The notes beneath the pieces are model-generated. The model did not search any database. It saw only the letters and a program-made list of their open reading frames with translations, and was not told the DNA's origin. DNA of 33,372 bases from Bordetella parapertussis (GTDB lineage: Bacteria; Pseudomonadota; Gammaproteobacteria; Burkholderiales; Burkholderiaceae_C), in the NCBI GenBank assembly GCA_945901225.1, contig CAMDKR010000006.1, forward strand, positions 1-33,372. The letters run 5' to 3'. A program made the position numbers and the translations under genes. Shown here piece by piece: positions 32,890 to 33,372 of the stretch (positions within the stretch are counted from its first letter, which is position 1; each line of letters begins with the position of its first letter).

Positions 32890-33372
32890 TCAGGTCTCGT
32901 CGAGCATGGCTCGAAGCAATGGAATGGTGAGGGCGCGTTGGGTTTGCAAAGCGAATGCATCTAAGCGGTGCAGCAAATCAATGAGATGGCCCAAATCGCG
33001 GCTGAAGCGGCTGAGCAAATAGTCCAGCAAGTCGGTGTTCAAGGTCATGCCCAGCGCTTGCGCATGACGCACCAGCACCGCGCGGCGATCGTCGTCGCCC
33101 AAGACCTGCAAATGAAACACATGGCCCCAGCCCAAACGGGTACGTAAGTCTTCACGCAAAGGCAAATCTTGCGGGGGCAACAACCCTGCCGCCAGCACCC
33201 ATGGCTGACGCGCAGAACCCGGGGTGGCGGCATGTACAAACCAGTTGAAGGCGGCGTGTTGTTGCACTGCGCTGTAGGCCTGCACATCGTCCATCAACAC
33301 CACATCCCACTCGGCGTCAAATGCGGCGGGTTCGGTGCTGCTGGCATCCATCCAACCCACACGGTGGCCTTG
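32890..33372 (-). CDS. hda: Hda, DnaA regulatory inactivator, N-terminal part cut by window edge
   Basis: Hda binds the DNA-loaded beta clamp and stimulates ATP hydrolysis by DnaA, preventing re-initiation of replication. The 161 residues seen are open to the right edge (…QGHRVGWMDASS), so the clamp-binding N-terminus and the Walker A region are outside. The fragment includes the Walker B-like WDVVLMDDVQAY, the LREDLRTRLGWGHVFHLQ arginine-finger region typical of DnaA-type AAA+ proteins, and the C-terminal lid helices (DYLLSRFSRDLGHLIDLLHRLD). It lacks a DnaA DNA-binding domain, which identifies it as Hda. It begins the HAD-pcnB-folK cluster. Confidence 0.92.
   Translation of the reverse strand, partial: QGHRVGWMDASSTEPAAFDAEWDVVLMDDVQAYSAVQQHAAFNWFVHAATPGSARQPWVLAAGLLPPQDLPLREDLRTRLGWGHVFHLQVLGDDDRRAVLVRHAQALGMTLNTDLLDYLLSRFSRDLGHLIDLLHRLDAFALQTQRALTIPLLRAMLDET

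Noticed and set aside
1-33372. CRISPR arrays, insertion sequences, phage genes or integrases
   Set aside because: No regularly spaced repeats, transposase-like or integrase-like proteins, or paired terminal repeats were seen on either strand.

Overview
This window reads as chromosomal DNA from a betaproteobacterium of the order Burkholderiales, most like the Comamonadaceae. That placement rests on recalled protein similarity and gene order (tRNA-Leu/tig/clpP/clpX/lon, rpsP-rimM-trmD-rplS, hda-HAD-pcnB-folK, hpnCDE); no database search was possible. It is densely coding. I saw no insertion sequence, phage gene, CRISPR array or rRNA.

Layout. 1-4701, minus strand: a proteostasis block in the order tRNA-Leu(UAG), tig, clpP, clpX, lon (lon runs off the left edge). 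4803-9004, minus strand: a two-gene RND multidrug efflux operon (lipoprotein adaptor and inner-membrane pump) whose promoter overlaps a TetR-type palindrome. 9094-13055, plus strand: hpnC-hpnD-hpnE (squalene from farnesyl diphosphate) followed by hemH (ferrochelatase). 13052-15801, minus strand: a cell-shape module made of bactofilin, membrane-anchored M23 endopeptidase, second bactofilin, and a RodZ-like HTH/transmembrane protein. 15802-16190: a very AT-rich divergent intergenic region with a perfect 20-bp palindrome. 16191-20772, plus strand: a complete type I secretion system (TolC-like, LapB-like ABC transporter, HlyD-like) with 4-nt overlaps and no substrate gene nearby. 20787-26971: DEAD-box helicase and orn (minus), M48 protease and rsgA (plus), CobD/CbiB-family protein and Nudix CoA pyrophosphatase (minus). 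27052-29161, minus strand: rpsP-rimM-trmD-rplS, with its own strong terminator and a repeated promoter element. 29263-30272, plus strand: a GNAT acetyltransferase and a TM2-type membrane protein. 30277-33372, minus strand: hda (5' part missing), HAD-IB hydrolase, pcnB, folK.

Most of the window is conserved housekeeping. The part most likely to be a little-described system is 13.0-20.8 kb. There two bactofilins flank an M23 peptidase with the membrane architecture expected of a bactofilin client, a truncated RodZ-like protein closes the operon, and a Lap-type secretion system is transcribed divergently from the same AT-rich region. One reading is a module that places wall remodelling and adhesin export at the same cell site; this is an inference from gene order. 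Secondary points of interest are a shortened HpnC, an operator sitting between the efflux and squalene operons, and a terminator-like hairpin squeezed between clpX and lon.
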